48,317 nt of DNA, from contig JADEWQ010000039.1 in the NCBI GenBank assembly GCA_015207585.1, forward strand, positions 1-48,317, read 5' to 3'. The notes below the pieces were generated by a model. The model was not told the DNA's origin. It ran no database searches and worked only from the letters and a program-made list of their open reading frames with translations. This document shows, piece after piece, positions 19,855 through 29,546 of this stretch. Each line of letters begins with the position of its first letter. The first letter of the stretch is position 1. The stretch is from Pleurocapsales cyanobacterium LEGE 06147 (GTDB lineage: Bacteria; Cyanobacteriota; Cyanobacteriia; Cyanobacteriales; Xenococcaceae). The translations under genes were made by a program, and so were the position numbers.

Positions 19855-20634
19855 CTAAATCGCCCTTGCCTTAGCAATAATAATTGCTTTTAAGCCTGAA
19901 TCTGCCCATTCGGCAATAGGGATTTCCTCAACTTCTACAGAATCAAAAGCAAATTTTGAATCAGTAAATATTGAATAAAAATCTTCTTTAGTTACGTTGG
20001 CCTCAGGAAATTTCTTCTTGCCAATATCATAGTGTTGGGCATGAGCATTAGCAACAATAAAGACTTTTCCTTCCGGTTTAACCAAGTTAAATAAATTGGA
20101 CATATACTTATACCACTCTTGTTTTGAATTGGTTGCGGCTTCAGCACAGAAAAAAGATAGTACCAAATCGTAAACAGAGTCATCATTAAGAGGATGAGAT
20201 TTACGAAGATCTCCTAACTTAAATGCGGTACTTTTCTCGCGGACTAGCTTTTTCCGGTGCTCAATATCTTTTGAAGTAACCGAATCGAATCCCTCTTTTT
20301 TTAAAATATATTCGATCCACATATCCCAGTTATGAGCACTGCTGTTGCCTTCTAACCAATTGGAAATTTCTTGGAGGTTTTCAGGTACGTAATCGGCAAA
20401 ATGCAATTCTTCTAAATAAGGAATCAGTGGAAATATATGATGTGGAGTCGGACCGCAACCAAAATCAATTATTTTAGCAAAAGTCCTATTTTCTTGCTTG
20501 AGGAAAGAGATGAGATGCTCATAAATAGCAGCATCATCGTCTGCCACATAAGCAGTACTATAGTAATGACTTAAATATTCTTTCGGATTCCAAAGCCGAT
20601 CGTAAACAGTTGAATTTCGATCTTGCGCGAGCAT
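19855..20634 (-). CDS. NNMT/PNMT/TEMT-like SAM-dependent N-methyltransferase
   Basis: 259 residues. The start WNPKEYLSHYYS, the SAM motif IIDFGCGPTPHH (about 56-67), ADYVPENLQEISNWLEG and the tryptophan block HNWDMWIEYILKKEG match the NNMT/PNMT/TEMT family, which transfers methyl groups to small amines (nicotinamide, phenylethanolamine, thioethers). Further on are the motif SVYDLVLSFFCAEAA and VKPEGKVFIVANAHAQ. It follows the decarboxylase fusion gene by five bases, with the ribosome site overlapping that gene's stop, so the two are coupled. The simplest reading is that the amine made by the decarboxylase is N-methylated; this is inference. Confidence 0.75.
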   Translation of the reverse strand: MLAQDRNSTVYDRLWNPKEYLSHYYSTAYVADDDAAIYEHLISFLKQENRTFAKIIDFGCGPTPHHIFPLIPYLEELHFADYVPENLQEISNWLEGNSSAHNWDMWIEYILKKEGFDSVTSKDIEHRKKLVREKSTAFKLGDLRKSHPLNDDSVYDLVLSFFCAEAATNSKQEWYKYMSNLFNLVKPEGKVFIVANAHAQHYDIGKKKFPEANVTKEDFYSIFTDSKFAFDSVEVEEIPIAEWADSGLKAIIIAKARAI

Positions 20635-20639
20635 TATCT

Positions 20640-22712
20640 TTACCTCAAATCTTGATAAAAATAAGTATCGGGAACGGGAAAGCCGTTAAAAGAAGAAGCA
20701 CAGCTAATTGAATAGGCACCGACATCAAGAATGTAGAGGCGATCGCCTATCTGTAATTCTGGTAAGCTGATATCTTGGAAAGGTGCATCCATGCTGGCGC
20801 AAGTAGGACCGCCAATGTTGTAGTTAATTTGTCTGCGATGGGGATGTTCGGTGACAATTTGATAGAATTGGCGATCGCTGGTTTCAATAGCTTCAGCTAG
20901 TCCGTTATAAGTACCGGCATCAATATAAGTCCACATTTGCTCGCCGCGTTTTGCCAGTCCGATTACCGTTACGACTAAAATCCCCATAGTAGCAACCATT
21001 GCTCGTCCTGGTTCAATACTTACTTGATAATTGTTACAGGTATAGTCGAGTAAATTTTCTCTAATAACCTTTCCAATTGCTTCAATCTCCGGTACTGGTT
21101 GGCAGTATCTAACGGGCAATCCTCCACCAAGGCTGACAAACTGTAACCTAATGTCAGCCATTTGTGCCATTTTTAGTACAGCTTGATAAACTTTCGCACA
21201 CTCCAGCCAACTGTCGATATCTTCACACTGAGAACCTACATGGGTTGTTATTCCATAAGGAATTAAACCTTTAGCTTGTATATATTTCAATAAAGCTATA
21301 GCTTCAGAAACATCAATGCCAAATTTGCCTGAGAGAGACCATACACTTTTAGTATTAGGTATATTTATTCGCACTACTATTTTACTTTCTGGAGCAAACG
21401 TAGCAATTTTATCAACTTCTTCATAACTATCAACCGCTAAAATCTCAATCTGATGATGATGTAAATATTGGATAAAATCGGGAGATTTAATCGGATGCAA
21501 ACAAACAATTTCTGAAGGTTTGATATTTTGTCTGAATAATTGTTCGGCTTCAGCCAGCGAAGCAATTTCAAATCCCGAACCCTTATTCTTTAATCTTTCG
21601 ATAATTCGTTCAATAGGATTACACTTTACCGAGTAATAAATTTTGACTGAAGGTAAAGCTTGTTGAATAGCTTGATAACTCTTGTCTAGTTCTTCGAGAT
21701 TATAAATAATAAATGGAGTTTTGAGAGAGCGAGTTTTTCTAAAAAATTCAACTTCGCAAACTTTTGGTTGTTGCAAAGGTTTGAGGTAACCTCGAACTAA
21801 GCCGATGCCACCGATGTATAGCTGTCCCATCTCTCTCTCGGGAACTGGCTTTAAAAGAGGATCGAGAATATAAGTTTGAGTGTTCTTAATAACACGTCCG
21901 ATTGGCAAAACTCGTCCTGAAGTTGCGATCGCTTTCGAGCCTGCTAGATCGCACATAGTAGTCATCACAGTTGCTTCTGTGGGACCATAAGTATTGACGA
22001 ATCTTACTTTTGGATTTACCCGTTTCTTCCAGATTCCTAATTGCTGGGGTCTGGCTCTTTCGCCACCAATTATAACTAAACGTAGTGAGTCGGTAATTGC
22101 CAATCTTTCTCTGTCCAGTTCGAGACATAATTGGTGCCAAAACGCAGTAGGCAAGTCTAAGACTGTTATCTCAAATTTGATGAAGTTCGCTAAGGATTCG
22201 TACGCAATCGCTACTCCTTTTGGTTTTCCCGTAGAGCCTGAAGTATAAATTACGTTGGCTAAATTTTTAGCTTGGACTCGATTGACGAGATTTTCCTGGC
22301 TTTCTCGGGCAATAATTTCCCTATCGCGATCCAAGCACGCAATTTTAGCATCACACTCATCACAATGAGGTAGTTTATTAAGATGTTGTGCTTGAGTTAA
22401 CAGAATTGAGGCTCGCGCATTTTGTATCATGAAAGCCAAACGCTCTTTTGGATAGGTCGGATCGAGCGGGAAATAAGCTCCACCAGCCTTCAAGATCGCT
22501 AAAAGCGCAACTACCATTTGTGGACTGCGTTCTCTAGACAGACCAACAACAACTTCCGGTCCCACACCCAACTCGCACAAGTAACGAGCGAGTTGGTTAG
22601 CTTGTCGATTTAATTCTAGATAAGTTAATCGTTTATTGTCTAAAAAAACAGCAGTTTGATTTAAATTTTGCACTACACGGAGCTGAAATAACTCGTGGAT
22701 ATATGCAATCAT
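20640..22712 (-). CDS. Chimera: truncated NRPS adenylation domain fused to type III PLP decarboxylase
   Basis: 690 residues. Residues 1-311 are an amino-acid adenylation domain with core motifs A1 (LTYLELNRQANQLA), A2 (LKAGGAYFPLDPTYP), A3 (IYTSGSTGKPKG at 155-166), A5 (NTYGPTEATV at 240-249) and A6 (GQLYIGGIGLVRGYL). About 60 residues with A4 are missing between A3 and TVLDLPTAFWHQL, and A7-A10 with the catalytic Lys are absent. From about 320 follows an ornithine/lysine/diaminopimelate-type decarboxylase: PLP Lys363 (YSVKCNP), His491 (THVGSQ), GGG 529-531, EPGR 567-570, active-site Cys638 (GPTCASMD) and Tyr667. The decarboxylase looks intact, the adenylation part inactive. Cys638 favours an ornithine or lysine decarboxylase. 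Coupled to the downstream N-methyltransferase. Confidence 0.85.
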   Translation of the reverse strand: MIAYIHELFQLRVVQNLNQTAVFLDNKRLTYLELNRQANQLARYLCELGVGPEVVVGLSRERSPQMVVALLAILKAGGAYFPLDPTYPKERLAFMIQNARASILLTQAQHLNKLPHCDECDAKIACLDRDREIIARESQENLVNRVQAKNLANVIYTSGSTGKPKGVAIAYESLANFIKFEITVLDLPTAFWHQLCLELDRERLAITDSLRLVIIGGERARPQQLGIWKKRVNPKVRFVNTYGPTEATVMTTMCDLAGSKAIATSGRVLPIGRVIKNTQTYILDPLLKPVPEREMGQLYIGGIGLVRGYLKPLQQPKVCEVEFFRKTRSLKTPFIIYNLEELDKSYQAIQQALPSVKIYYSVKCNPIERIIERLKNKGSGFEIASLAEAEQLFRQNIKPSEIVCLHPIKSPDFIQYLHHHQIEILAVDSYEEVDKIATFAPESKIVVRINIPNTKSVWSLSGKFGIDVSEAIALLKYIQAKGLIPYGITTHVGSQCEDIDSWLECAKVYQAVLKMAQMADIRLQFVSLGGGLPVRYCQPVPEIEAIGKVIRENLLDYTCNNYQVSIEPGRAMVATMGILVVTVIGLAKRGEQMWTYIDAGTYNGLAEAIETSDRQFYQIVTEHPHRRQINYNIGGPTCASMDAPFQDISLPELQIGDRLYILDVGAYSISCASSFNGFPVPDTYFYQDLR

Positions 22713-23205
22713 AATTTATTAATAGTTCGTATTGGTTAAAAATAAACACTCTGGATAGATTATTTGATAATTTATCAGGTTTTAGGGGAAATTCTTAATA
22801 AAATTTTTATAAATGAATAATTAGCTTATTGGTAAATCCAGTAAGCATAGAGATTGCTTTCAAAATACTGTTTTTGTATAATCAAATACTAAAAAGCTAA
22901 GTTGGCTTATAATATTTAAATTAGTTTTGCCGCTTTATTTGAATGGTTTATGAAAAAATTATCAAATTAAAAATTGTAAGTTTTTCCAAGAGCATTTATT
23001 TGATTTAATGGGTTTTAAATAAAATTTTTAAACTTAAGTATAAACAATTAAATTATTATAATTATTTATATTAATATTTTCTTAAGATTTTATAATCGCT
23101 TTTCCTAAAAAATATCAGTGTATATTTAAATAATTATCAAAATTAATTGTGTTTAACCCCCAGCTTCCCTTTTAGTATTAAAATTACTAATGTTTAACAA
23201 AATAT
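22713..23205. other. AT-rich divergent promoter region
   Basis: About 490 bases of very low GC between the decarboxylase fusion (minus) and the c-di-GMP protein (plus). It should hold both promoters. I see only A/T runs and no clear operator or hairpin. Confidence 0.5.
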
Positions 23206-26016
23206 ATGATATTTCCTTCCCTGGACTTACATCAAACAAAACGACAGCGGAAGTTATGTCGAGGTAAGACCCTGAAAAATTTGATAGGCTATGTAAAGCA
23301 AAAACTTAACATCAATAAAAAAAAGCATTCAGGCTTATCACAAACAAGCGAGGGACTGTTTCTGAAAAAAACCTCCAAAGCTTGTACGCCCAGTCAACCT
23401 ATAAACTTGACAAATATTCGCCTAAAATTCAGCCTAGCATTTATAGCTTTTATGGGAATCATGTATGCTGCCTCTTCGAGCATTTTATTAAGCAGTCTTC
23501 GGCAAGCAGAGGAGTATGATTGCCGTCAAATTGCCAAGAGAGTTTTAGGAGTTTTTCGCCAAACCCAAGAGGATTTTGATGCTCGATTTAGCGACTATGC
23601 TGCTTGGGATGATACTTATCAATTTATCGAGGATAGAAATCAACACTACCTCGATTCAACTTTGGCTCCAGAAATTTTAACACTTATAAGACTCAATCTA
23701 ATACTATACATTCACTCCTCTGGTCGGATCGTCTTTGGCACAGGTTTTGATTATCATAATAAAAAACACAAACCAATCCCAGAGGAGATACAAAAGCGTC
23801 TTCATCTTCAAGACCCCCTTCTTCAACACGATAATCCTAAAAGTAGAGTAGTGGGAATTATTGCTTTACCGGAGGGAGTCATGTTAATCGCCTCGCGACC
23901 TATTTTAACTAGTCAAGGAACTGGACCTATTCGCGGTACACAAATAGTAGGACGCTATCTCAGTGCAGATAGAGTTGAGAAAATAAGCGAAATTACTCGT
24001 ACATCTGTTAGCGCATATAACATAAACGATCACAATTTGCCTGAAGATGTTAAAGCAGCTTATTCTTCTTTATTAAGGAATAGAGAAATTTTTGTTCGGG
24101 TTTTGAATCACCAAACCATTGCAGGCTATGCCTTAGTAGATGACATCTATGGTAATCCTGCGATGTTACTACAAGTAAGCTTGCCAAGGGATATTTATAA
24201 GCAAGGACAGAGTAGTTTTTATCACCTAACGGGCGTTTTAGTAATAGTGGGATTGGTATCTGGCGTATTAATCTTGAAACTGTTGAATAAATTGATCTTT
24301 ATTTGGAATGAGCGACAAGAAAGAGAGGAACGCTACCGTGCAGTCATTACTCAAGCTTCTGAAGGAATTTTTCTAGTCGATACTACTAGCAATTTAATTG
24401 TGGAAACAAATCCAGCCTTCAAAAATTTATTTGGTTACTCTCATGAAGAAATTTTAGGACTAAAGTTTGAAAATTTAGTTGCAAATAAACTTTTTAGTAG
24501 CGATCGACGAGAAATTCCAACCACAAAAGATCATTTTGCTGGGGAATATCAATACCGCTGCAGGAATGGTAATTTAATCGATGTAGAAGTTAGTGCCAAC
24601 CTCATTCCTTATAACCAAGGAGAAGCTTATTGTATTGTCGTTCGTGATATCAGCGAACGCAAACAAGCTGAAGTTGCACTTAAAGAAAGCGAAAAACGCT
24701 TATCCTGGCAAGCTAGCCACGATTCTTTAACTGAATTGGCAAACCGACGAGAGTTCGAGCGCATACTCGAATATACTGTTAAAAATGTCAAGGAATTAGA
24801 ACAGCACGCTTTACTATATCTCGATCTCGATCAATTCAAAATTATTAATGATACCTGCGGTCACGCAGCAGGAGATGAATTGTTACGTCAAGTCAGTGCT
24901 CTTTTTGAGAATGAAGTACGTAAAACCGACCTAGTGGCGCGTTTAGGTGGTGATGAATTCGGAATTTTACTTCATTGTTGTCCTATGGAGCAAGCAATAC
25001 AAATTGCCAAGAAGCTGCACGAACAAGTTCATAAACATCGCTTCTCTTGGCAGGATAGACTCTTTACTGTTAGTGTCAGTATTGGCTTAGTAGGCATTTA
25101 TGGCAACACACGAAATTACACAGAAATATTATCTGCCGCAGATGTAGCTTGCTATGTTGCTAAAAATAATGGTCGCAATCGGATACATATTTACCAACTA
25201 AACGATGTCGAACTGGAAAGACAACGAAGTGAAATGCAATGGGCTTCTCAAATTCCCGTTGCGCTGGAAGAAAATCGCTTCTGTCTTTATTGTCAAAAAA
25301 TTGTTCCCATTGATTCAACTGCAATTAGGCAAGAACATTATGAAGTACTTCTACGCTTGATCGATCGATCCGGCAATGTTTTACCTCCAATGGCATTTAT
25401 TCCGGCTGCCGAACGCTACAATCTCATGCATTTAATCGATCGCTGGGTAATTTCTACTTTATTTGCTTATTTAGAAAAGCTACACCGAAAACAATCTCAA
25501 GCCTATAATAAAGAAGGGGTCTCTCACTGCGTTCGAGACAAGATTTACACTGTCAATCTCTCTGGTGCTAGTCTAAATGACGATCGTTTCACTTCTTTTG
25601 TGAAAAAACAATTTGCTAAATACCAAATAGAACCATCCAAAATTTGCTTTGAAATTACTGAAACTTTAGCTATTACTAATTTAGCTAAAGCTTCAGAGTT
25701 AATTAAAGATATGAAGACTCTTGGTTGTCATTTTGCTTTAGATGATTTTGGTAGTGGAATGTCATCCTTTGCTTATTTAAAAAATCTCTCTGTCAATTAC
25801 TTAAAAATTGACGGGATTTTTGTTAAAAACATTTTACACGACAATATTGCTTCAGAAATGGTAGAAGCCATTGCGCGCATTGCATCTGTAATGGGAATCG
25901 AGACTATTGCTGAATTTGTGGAAAATGATGCTGTTCTCAAAAAACTCAAAACCCTCGGCGTGCAATATGCTCAAGGATATAGCATAGGTAAACCCCTTCC
26001 TTTAGAGGTTATCTGA
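23206..26016 (+). CDS. Membrane CHASE4-PAS-GGDEF-EAL c-di-GMP turnover protein
   Basis: 936 residues. Membrane helix at about 72-94; extracytoplasmic CHASE4 domain (about 100-330; DFDARFSDYAAWDDTYQFIE is its hallmark); second membrane helix at about 338-362; PAS domain at about 375-495 with the RDISERKQAE exit; GGDEF at 581-585 intact (RLGGDEFGILL), so cyclase activity is possible; EAL domain from about 690 with EVLLR at 713-717, DDFGSGMSS and YLKIDGIFV, so the phosphodiesterase metal ligands appear present. It probably links an external signal to c-di-GMP level. The first 65 residues are basic and unusual, so a later start is possible. No partner gene. Confidence 0.9.
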   Translation: MIFPSLDLHQTKRQRKLCRGKTLKNLIGYVKQKLNINKKKHSGLSQTSEGLFLKKTSKACTPSQPINLTNIRLKFSLAFIAFMGIMYAASSSILLSSLRQAEEYDCRQIAKRVLGVFRQTQEDFDARFSDYAAWDDTYQFIEDRNQHYLDSTLAPEILTLIRLNLILYIHSSGRIVFGTGFDYHNKKHKPIPEEIQKRLHLQDPLLQHDNPKSRVVGIIALPEGVMLIASRPILTSQGTGPIRGTQIVGRYLSADRVEKISEITRTSVSAYNINDHNLPEDVKAAYSSLLRNREIFVRVLNHQTIAGYALVDDIYGNPAMLLQVSLPRDIYKQGQSSFYHLTGVLVIVGLVSGVLILKLLNKLIFIWNERQEREERYRAVITQASEGIFLVDTTSNLIVETNPAFKNLFGYSHEEILGLKFENLVANKLFSSDRREIPTTKDHFAGEYQYRCRNGNLIDVEVSANLIPYNQGEAYCIVVRDISERKQAEVALKESEKRLSWQASHDSLTELANRREFERILEYTVKNVKELEQHALLYLDLDQFKIINDTCGHAAGDELLRQVSALFENEVRKTDLVARLGGDEFGILLHCCPMEQAIQIAKKLHEQVHKHRFSWQDRLFTVSVSIGLVGIYGNTRNYTEILSAADVACYVAKNNGRNRIHIYQLNDVELERQRSEMQWASQIPVALEENRFCLYCQKIVPIDSTAIRQEHYEVLLRLIDRSGNVLPPMAFIPAAERYNLMHLIDRWVISTLFAYLEKLHRKQSQAYNKEGVSHCVRDKIYTVNLSGASLNDDRFTSFVKKQFAKYQIEPSKICFEITETLAITNLAKASELIKDMKTLGCHFALDDFGSGMSSFAYLKNLSVNYLKIDGIFVKNILHDNIASEMVEAIARIASVMGIETIAEFVENDAVLKKLKTLGVQYAQGYSIGKPLPLEVI

Positions 26017-26121
26017 TAGAGTATAGATAGATATTACCATTGGGTTAGCGACAATCGCTTGTCTATCTAAGTCTAAATAAAATAGTTTTTGGATATTAGC
26101 TTGAAAGCCAATCGTGCAATC

Positions 26122-26562
26122 ATGTCATCTACGTCTCTACCTCTTCCTAAAAAATTAGAACGCATTGTCGAAAAATTCAAACGGCGCTCGAACCCTAAAC
26201 AGCGTTATGAGCAACTGCTTTGGTATGCTAAAAAGCTACCAGCAATGCCAGAGGAAGCTAAAATTGCAGAAAACAAAGTAAAAGGCTGTGTTTCTCAGGT
26301 TTACATCACAGCCAATTTAGAAGACGGTAAAGTTTGGTATCAAGGAGATTCGGACGCGCAGTTAGTAAAAGGTTTAGTTGCTTTGTTGATTGAGGGACTA
26401 AATGGTTTAACTCCCCAAGAAATAATTCAGGTGACACCAGACTTTATCGAAGAGACGGGATTAAAAGTAAGCTTGACTCCTTCTCGTGCTAACGGCTTTT
26501 ATAACATTTTTCAAACGATGAAGAAAAAAGCTTTGGGATTCCAGTTAGGCATGTCTGCATGA
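26122..26562 (+). CDS. sufE: SufE family sulfur acceptor
   Basis: 146 residues from the ATG at 26122; a TTG at 26089 is a weaker alternative. SufE accepts persulfide sulfur from the cysteine desulfurase SufS and delivers it for Fe-S cluster assembly. The acceptor Cys56 lies in VKGCVSQVYI, the family motif. Other marks are RYEQLLWYAKKLPAMPEEAK at the start, VKGLVALLIEGLNGLTPQEI, and the C-terminal SLTPSRANGFYNIFQTMKKK. Length is normal. It stands alone before the convergent fur gene. Confidence 0.95.
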   Translation: MSSTSLPLPKKLERIVEKFKRRSNPKQRYEQLLWYAKKLPAMPEEAKIAENKVKGCVSQVYITANLEDGKVWYQGDSDAQLVKGLVALLIEGLNGLTPQEIIQVTPDFIEETGLKVSLTPSRANGFYNIFQTMKKKALGFQLGMSA

Positions 26563-26607
26563 GATAAGAGCACGAGCGCTAAAAAATGTTTATCTCAAAG
26601 CTGATAA

Positions 26608-27123
26608 TTATAGATCTGAAGGCTTACTTCGAGCAATAGACCGAGTACAAGACCAGTTACTGGGAAGGGCAGAGGGCCATCCCATCCGTAAAGCTTCGGG
26701 ACAAATGGTCACGACTGTTAATTGACAGTCAATCAGTTGAAATCCCTCTTTCTCACATTGTTTTAAACTGTGTTTGAGGATCGAGTCATCTTTAAACTCG
26801 ATGGTTTTATTGCATTGAATACAGACAATATGATGGTGATGGTGAGGGTAAGGCTGGTTCAATTCATAATGTTTGTGTCCTTCGGCTAGTTCTAACTCGC
26901 GTAGAATACCCATCCGTGCCATTAACTTTACGCTACGATAGATGGTCGATAGGCTAATAGGTTCGCCTCTTTTTTCTAGTGCATGTTGGAGTTCCTCAGC
27001 ACTCAAATGGTCACCCTTGGGCAAATTTTGAAAGACATGCAGGATCTTTTCCCGCTGTGGTGTCATGCGCCAGCCTCTGGAATTTAATTCAGCTTTGAGG
27101 GAAGCAGCTGTGTAATGAGGCAT
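26608..27123 (-). CDS. fur: FurA-type ferric uptake regulator with altered C-terminus
   Basis: 171 residues. Winged-helix DNA-binding N-terminus (RMTPQREKILHVFQNLPKGD, ISLSTIYRSVKLMARMGILR), then the HHHHH metal cluster at 94-98 and a dimerisation domain. Cys101 and Cys104 form the first CXXC; Cys133 and Cys141 are at the positions known from Anabaena FurA, where the Cys141-Pro motif ligates heme. After Cys141-Pro the family normally has a second Cys three residues on and then ends. Here residue 144 is Ala and a 27-residue tail (RMGWPSALPSNWSC and onward) follows. That tail looks like a translated dispersed repeat. A Fur-type box lies 33-46 bases upstream, so autoregulation is likely. Confidence 0.88.
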   Translation of the reverse strand: MPHYTAASLKAELNSRGWRMTPQREKILHVFQNLPKGDHLSAEELQHALEKRGEPISLSTIYRSVKLMARMGILRELELAEGHKHYELNQPYPHHHHHIVCIQCNKTIEFKDDSILKHSLKQCEKEGFQLIDCQLTVVTICPEALRMGWPSALPSNWSCTRSIARSKPSDL

Positions 27124-27155
27124 AATTATCTACTCTCAATTAATTTTCTATATTG

Positions 27156-27169
27156 ACAATGATAATTGT
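27156..27169 (-). promoter_or_regulatory. Fur-type box upstream of fur
   Basis: ACAAT-GATA-ATTGT is a palindrome in front of the fur gene, resembling the AATGATAAT core of cyanobacterial Fur boxes. It suggests that Fur represses or tunes its own gene. Confidence 0.5.
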
Positions 27170-27507
27170 TTGAGCTACCGACTTGCAACAAACACCGATA
27201 ATTGAAAATAGTTATAGATAGCAATGAACCTCAGCTTTTGGAATAAGCTAATAAAGAAAATAGGAAAAATTTAAAAAGAGGAATTAAAGAGTAAAAATTG
27301 GCAAAATTAGGTAGAATGGCTTTTGCCCTCTTTTATCTTTAAGATTATGGCTTTTGCTAGAAGTTTGCTTAAAAAATCCCTGTAATTCTAAATTTGTTCG
27401 ACTACTTATTCGTGCTGACAATTGATATAAAGTTGCATTCATCGATTATTTTAACTTGCTTGAATATTTTGTGGTAGCGATCGCAACTATCTTTAGATAG
27501 AATTTAG
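27170..27507. other. Gap upstream of fur and downstream of aspS
   Basis: Mostly AT-rich; apart from the Fur box I see no gene, RNA or strong terminator. Confidence 0.5.
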
Positions 27508-29313
27508 CTACTTTTCTTCCTGTTTTGGTCGATAAGTAGAAGCAACATGTAATTCTTTTAGTTGTCGTCCCTCAACCGCTGCAGGTGCATTAGTTAGGAG
27601 ACAACTTGCTTGTTGTGTCTTGGGAAAAGCAATAACATCGCGAATCGATTCTTCCCCTGATAAAAGCATGACAAAACGATCTAACCCATAAGCGATCCCG
27701 CCGTGGGGAGGCGTACCATATTCAAAAGCTTCGAGGAGAAAACCAAATTTATTGTCAGCCTCTTCTTTAGATAAACCGATAGTTTCAAACACTTTTTCTT
27801 GAATTTCTTTTTGGTAAATGCGAAGACTGCCACCGCCAATTTCAGTTCCGTTGTAAACTAAGTCGTAGGCTTGTGCTCTAGCATTTTTGAGATTGTTTAA
27901 ATCCTCAGCATAGGGAGCAGTAAAGGGGTGATGGAGTGCTTCTAAACGTTTTTCTTCAGCATTCCATTCAAACATGGGAAATTCTACAATCCAAACTAAA
28001 TTAATTTTGCTCGGATCGATCAGTCTTAATTCTCTGCCCATTACCTGACGCAAACGGTCTAAAGATTTATTAACAGTTTCCGTATCTCCTGCGCCAAAAA
28101 GAAGTAAATGACCGGGTTTTGCCCCAGTTTTTTCTAGTAATTGCTGTTTTTGTGCTTCAGTGAGGTTATCCTCGATCGCGCCGATAGTATCGATTTTATT
28201 ATTTTCTCGCACGCGGATATAAGCGATGCCTTTTGCCCCTGCTGCAGCCGCTTCGTTGAATAAGTCTCCTTTCGGTTTGATCCGGACGTTAGAAATAGTA
28301 TCGTTTCCTCCAGGGATAGGCAGAACTTTCACCGTACCACCGCTAGCAACTGCCCCAGAAAAGACTTTAAAACCGCTATCTTTGACTATTTCCGATACAT
28401 CGACCAATTCTAAGCCGAAACGGGTATCGGGACGATCTGTACCGTAGCGTGCCATTGCTTCGGCATGGGTAAGCCGAGGAAAAGGAAGGGTAATGTCTAT
28501 TTGTTTGACAGTTTTAAAAATATGACAAATTAAAGCTTCGTTGAGTTCGATAATTTCATCCTGGGACATGAAACTCATTTCCATGTCCAGTTGGGTAAAT
28601 TCTGGCTGTCTGTCGGCGCGTAAATCTTCATCGCGAAAACAACGAGCAATTTGATAATAGCGATCGCACCCCGACACCATTAGTAACTGTTTGAATAACT
28701 GCGGCGACTGGGGAAGCGCAAACCACTTACCAGGGTTTACGCGGGAGGGAACTAGATAATCTCTAGCACCTTCAGGAGTAGAACGGGTGAGAATGGGAGT
28801 TTCTACTTCGATAAAATTGTGTTCGTCTTCGAGGAAGCGGCGAATAGCTTTAACTACCTCATGACGCAATTGTAAATTACGCGCCATGCGATCGCGCCTT
28901 AAATCGAGATAGCGATATTTGAGGCGTAAATCTTCTCTTACTGCTTCTAAATCGGCAGTAGATACCTGAAAGGGTAATTGTTTGCCTACACCATTGAGTA
29001 ATTCAATGGAATCGGCATAAATTTCTACCTCTCCCGTCGGTAGTTTGGGATTGAGGGATTCTTCAGGACGCTTGCTAACTGTGCCAATAACTTTAATTAC
29101 ATATTCATTTCGCAGGGAATTGGCATCATTATAAGATTGGGGCGTACGTTGCGGATCGCTGACAATTTGTACTATTCCCGTGCGATCGCGCAAGTCAATA
29201 AAGATTACTCCTCCGTGATCGCGACGGCGATCTACCCATCCATAAAGAGTAACGGTTTTACCTATATGTTCTGCTCGCAGTTCCCCGCAGTAGTTGGTTC
29301 TCATCCTTGGCAA
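27508..29313 (-). CDS. aspS: Aspartyl-tRNA synthetase
   Basis: 601 residues, the bacterial length. Order: N-terminal anticodon-binding OB fold (about 1-110, [20 protein letters not shown] then FIDLRDRTG), class II catalytic core with motif 1, motif 2 ([20 protein letters not shown] then FTQLD), a GAD insertion domain (about 290-410) and motif 3 ([20 protein letters not shown]). It charges tRNA-Asp; in many cyanobacteria it also charges tRNA-Asn for transamidation, which cannot be told here. Alone, no operon. Confidence 0.97.
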   Translation of the reverse strand: MPRMRTNYCGELRAEHIGKTVTLYGWVDRRRDHGGVIFIDLRDRTGIVQIVSDPQRTPQSYNDANSLRNEYVIKVIGTVSKRPEESLNPKLPTGEVEIYADSIELLNGVGKQLPFQVSTADLEAVREDLRLKYRYLDLRRDRMARNLQLRHEVVKAIRRFLEDEHNFIEVETPILTRSTPEGARDYLVPSRVNPGKWFALPQSPQLFKQLLMVSGCDRYYQIARCFRDEDLRADRQPEFTQLDMEMSFMSQDEIIELNEALICHIFKTVKQIDITLPFPRLTHAEAMARYGTDRPDTRFGLELVDVSEIVKDSGFKVFSGAVASGGTVKVLPIPGGNDTISNVRIKPKGDLFNEAAAAGAKGIAYIRVRENNKIDTIGAIEDNLTEAQKQQLLEKTGAKPGHLLLFGAGDTETVNKSLDRLRQVMGRELRLIDPSKINLVWIVEFPMFEWNAEEKRLEALHHPFTAPYAEDLNNLKNARAQAYDLVYNGTEIGGGSLRIYQKEIQEKVFETIGLSKEEADNKFGFLLEAFEYGTPPHGGIAYGLDRFVMLLSGEESIRDVIAFPKTQQASCLLTNAPAAVEGRQLKELHVASTYRPKQEEK

Positions 29314-29546
29314 GTAGCAATAGCAATAAAAAAATACAGCGTTTTTTAGATTAACAGAATCTGGACTTATTGCCTATTATGGAGCATTGGCGATCTTTTA
29401 TTCAGTATCTTTACGGATTATGTTTATATCAAATCCGGATAATTGCACACAATTAAGCTCTACTTAGCAAAATTCTTCTCTCCCTGCACCCTGGACTTTA
29501 TTTAATTAAAGTTGCTATATTTATCTTAATTCCAGCAAGAAGACCC

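Noticed and set aside
20640..22712. Complete NRPS module
   Set aside because: No condensation or carrier domain, and A4 and A7-A10 are missing.
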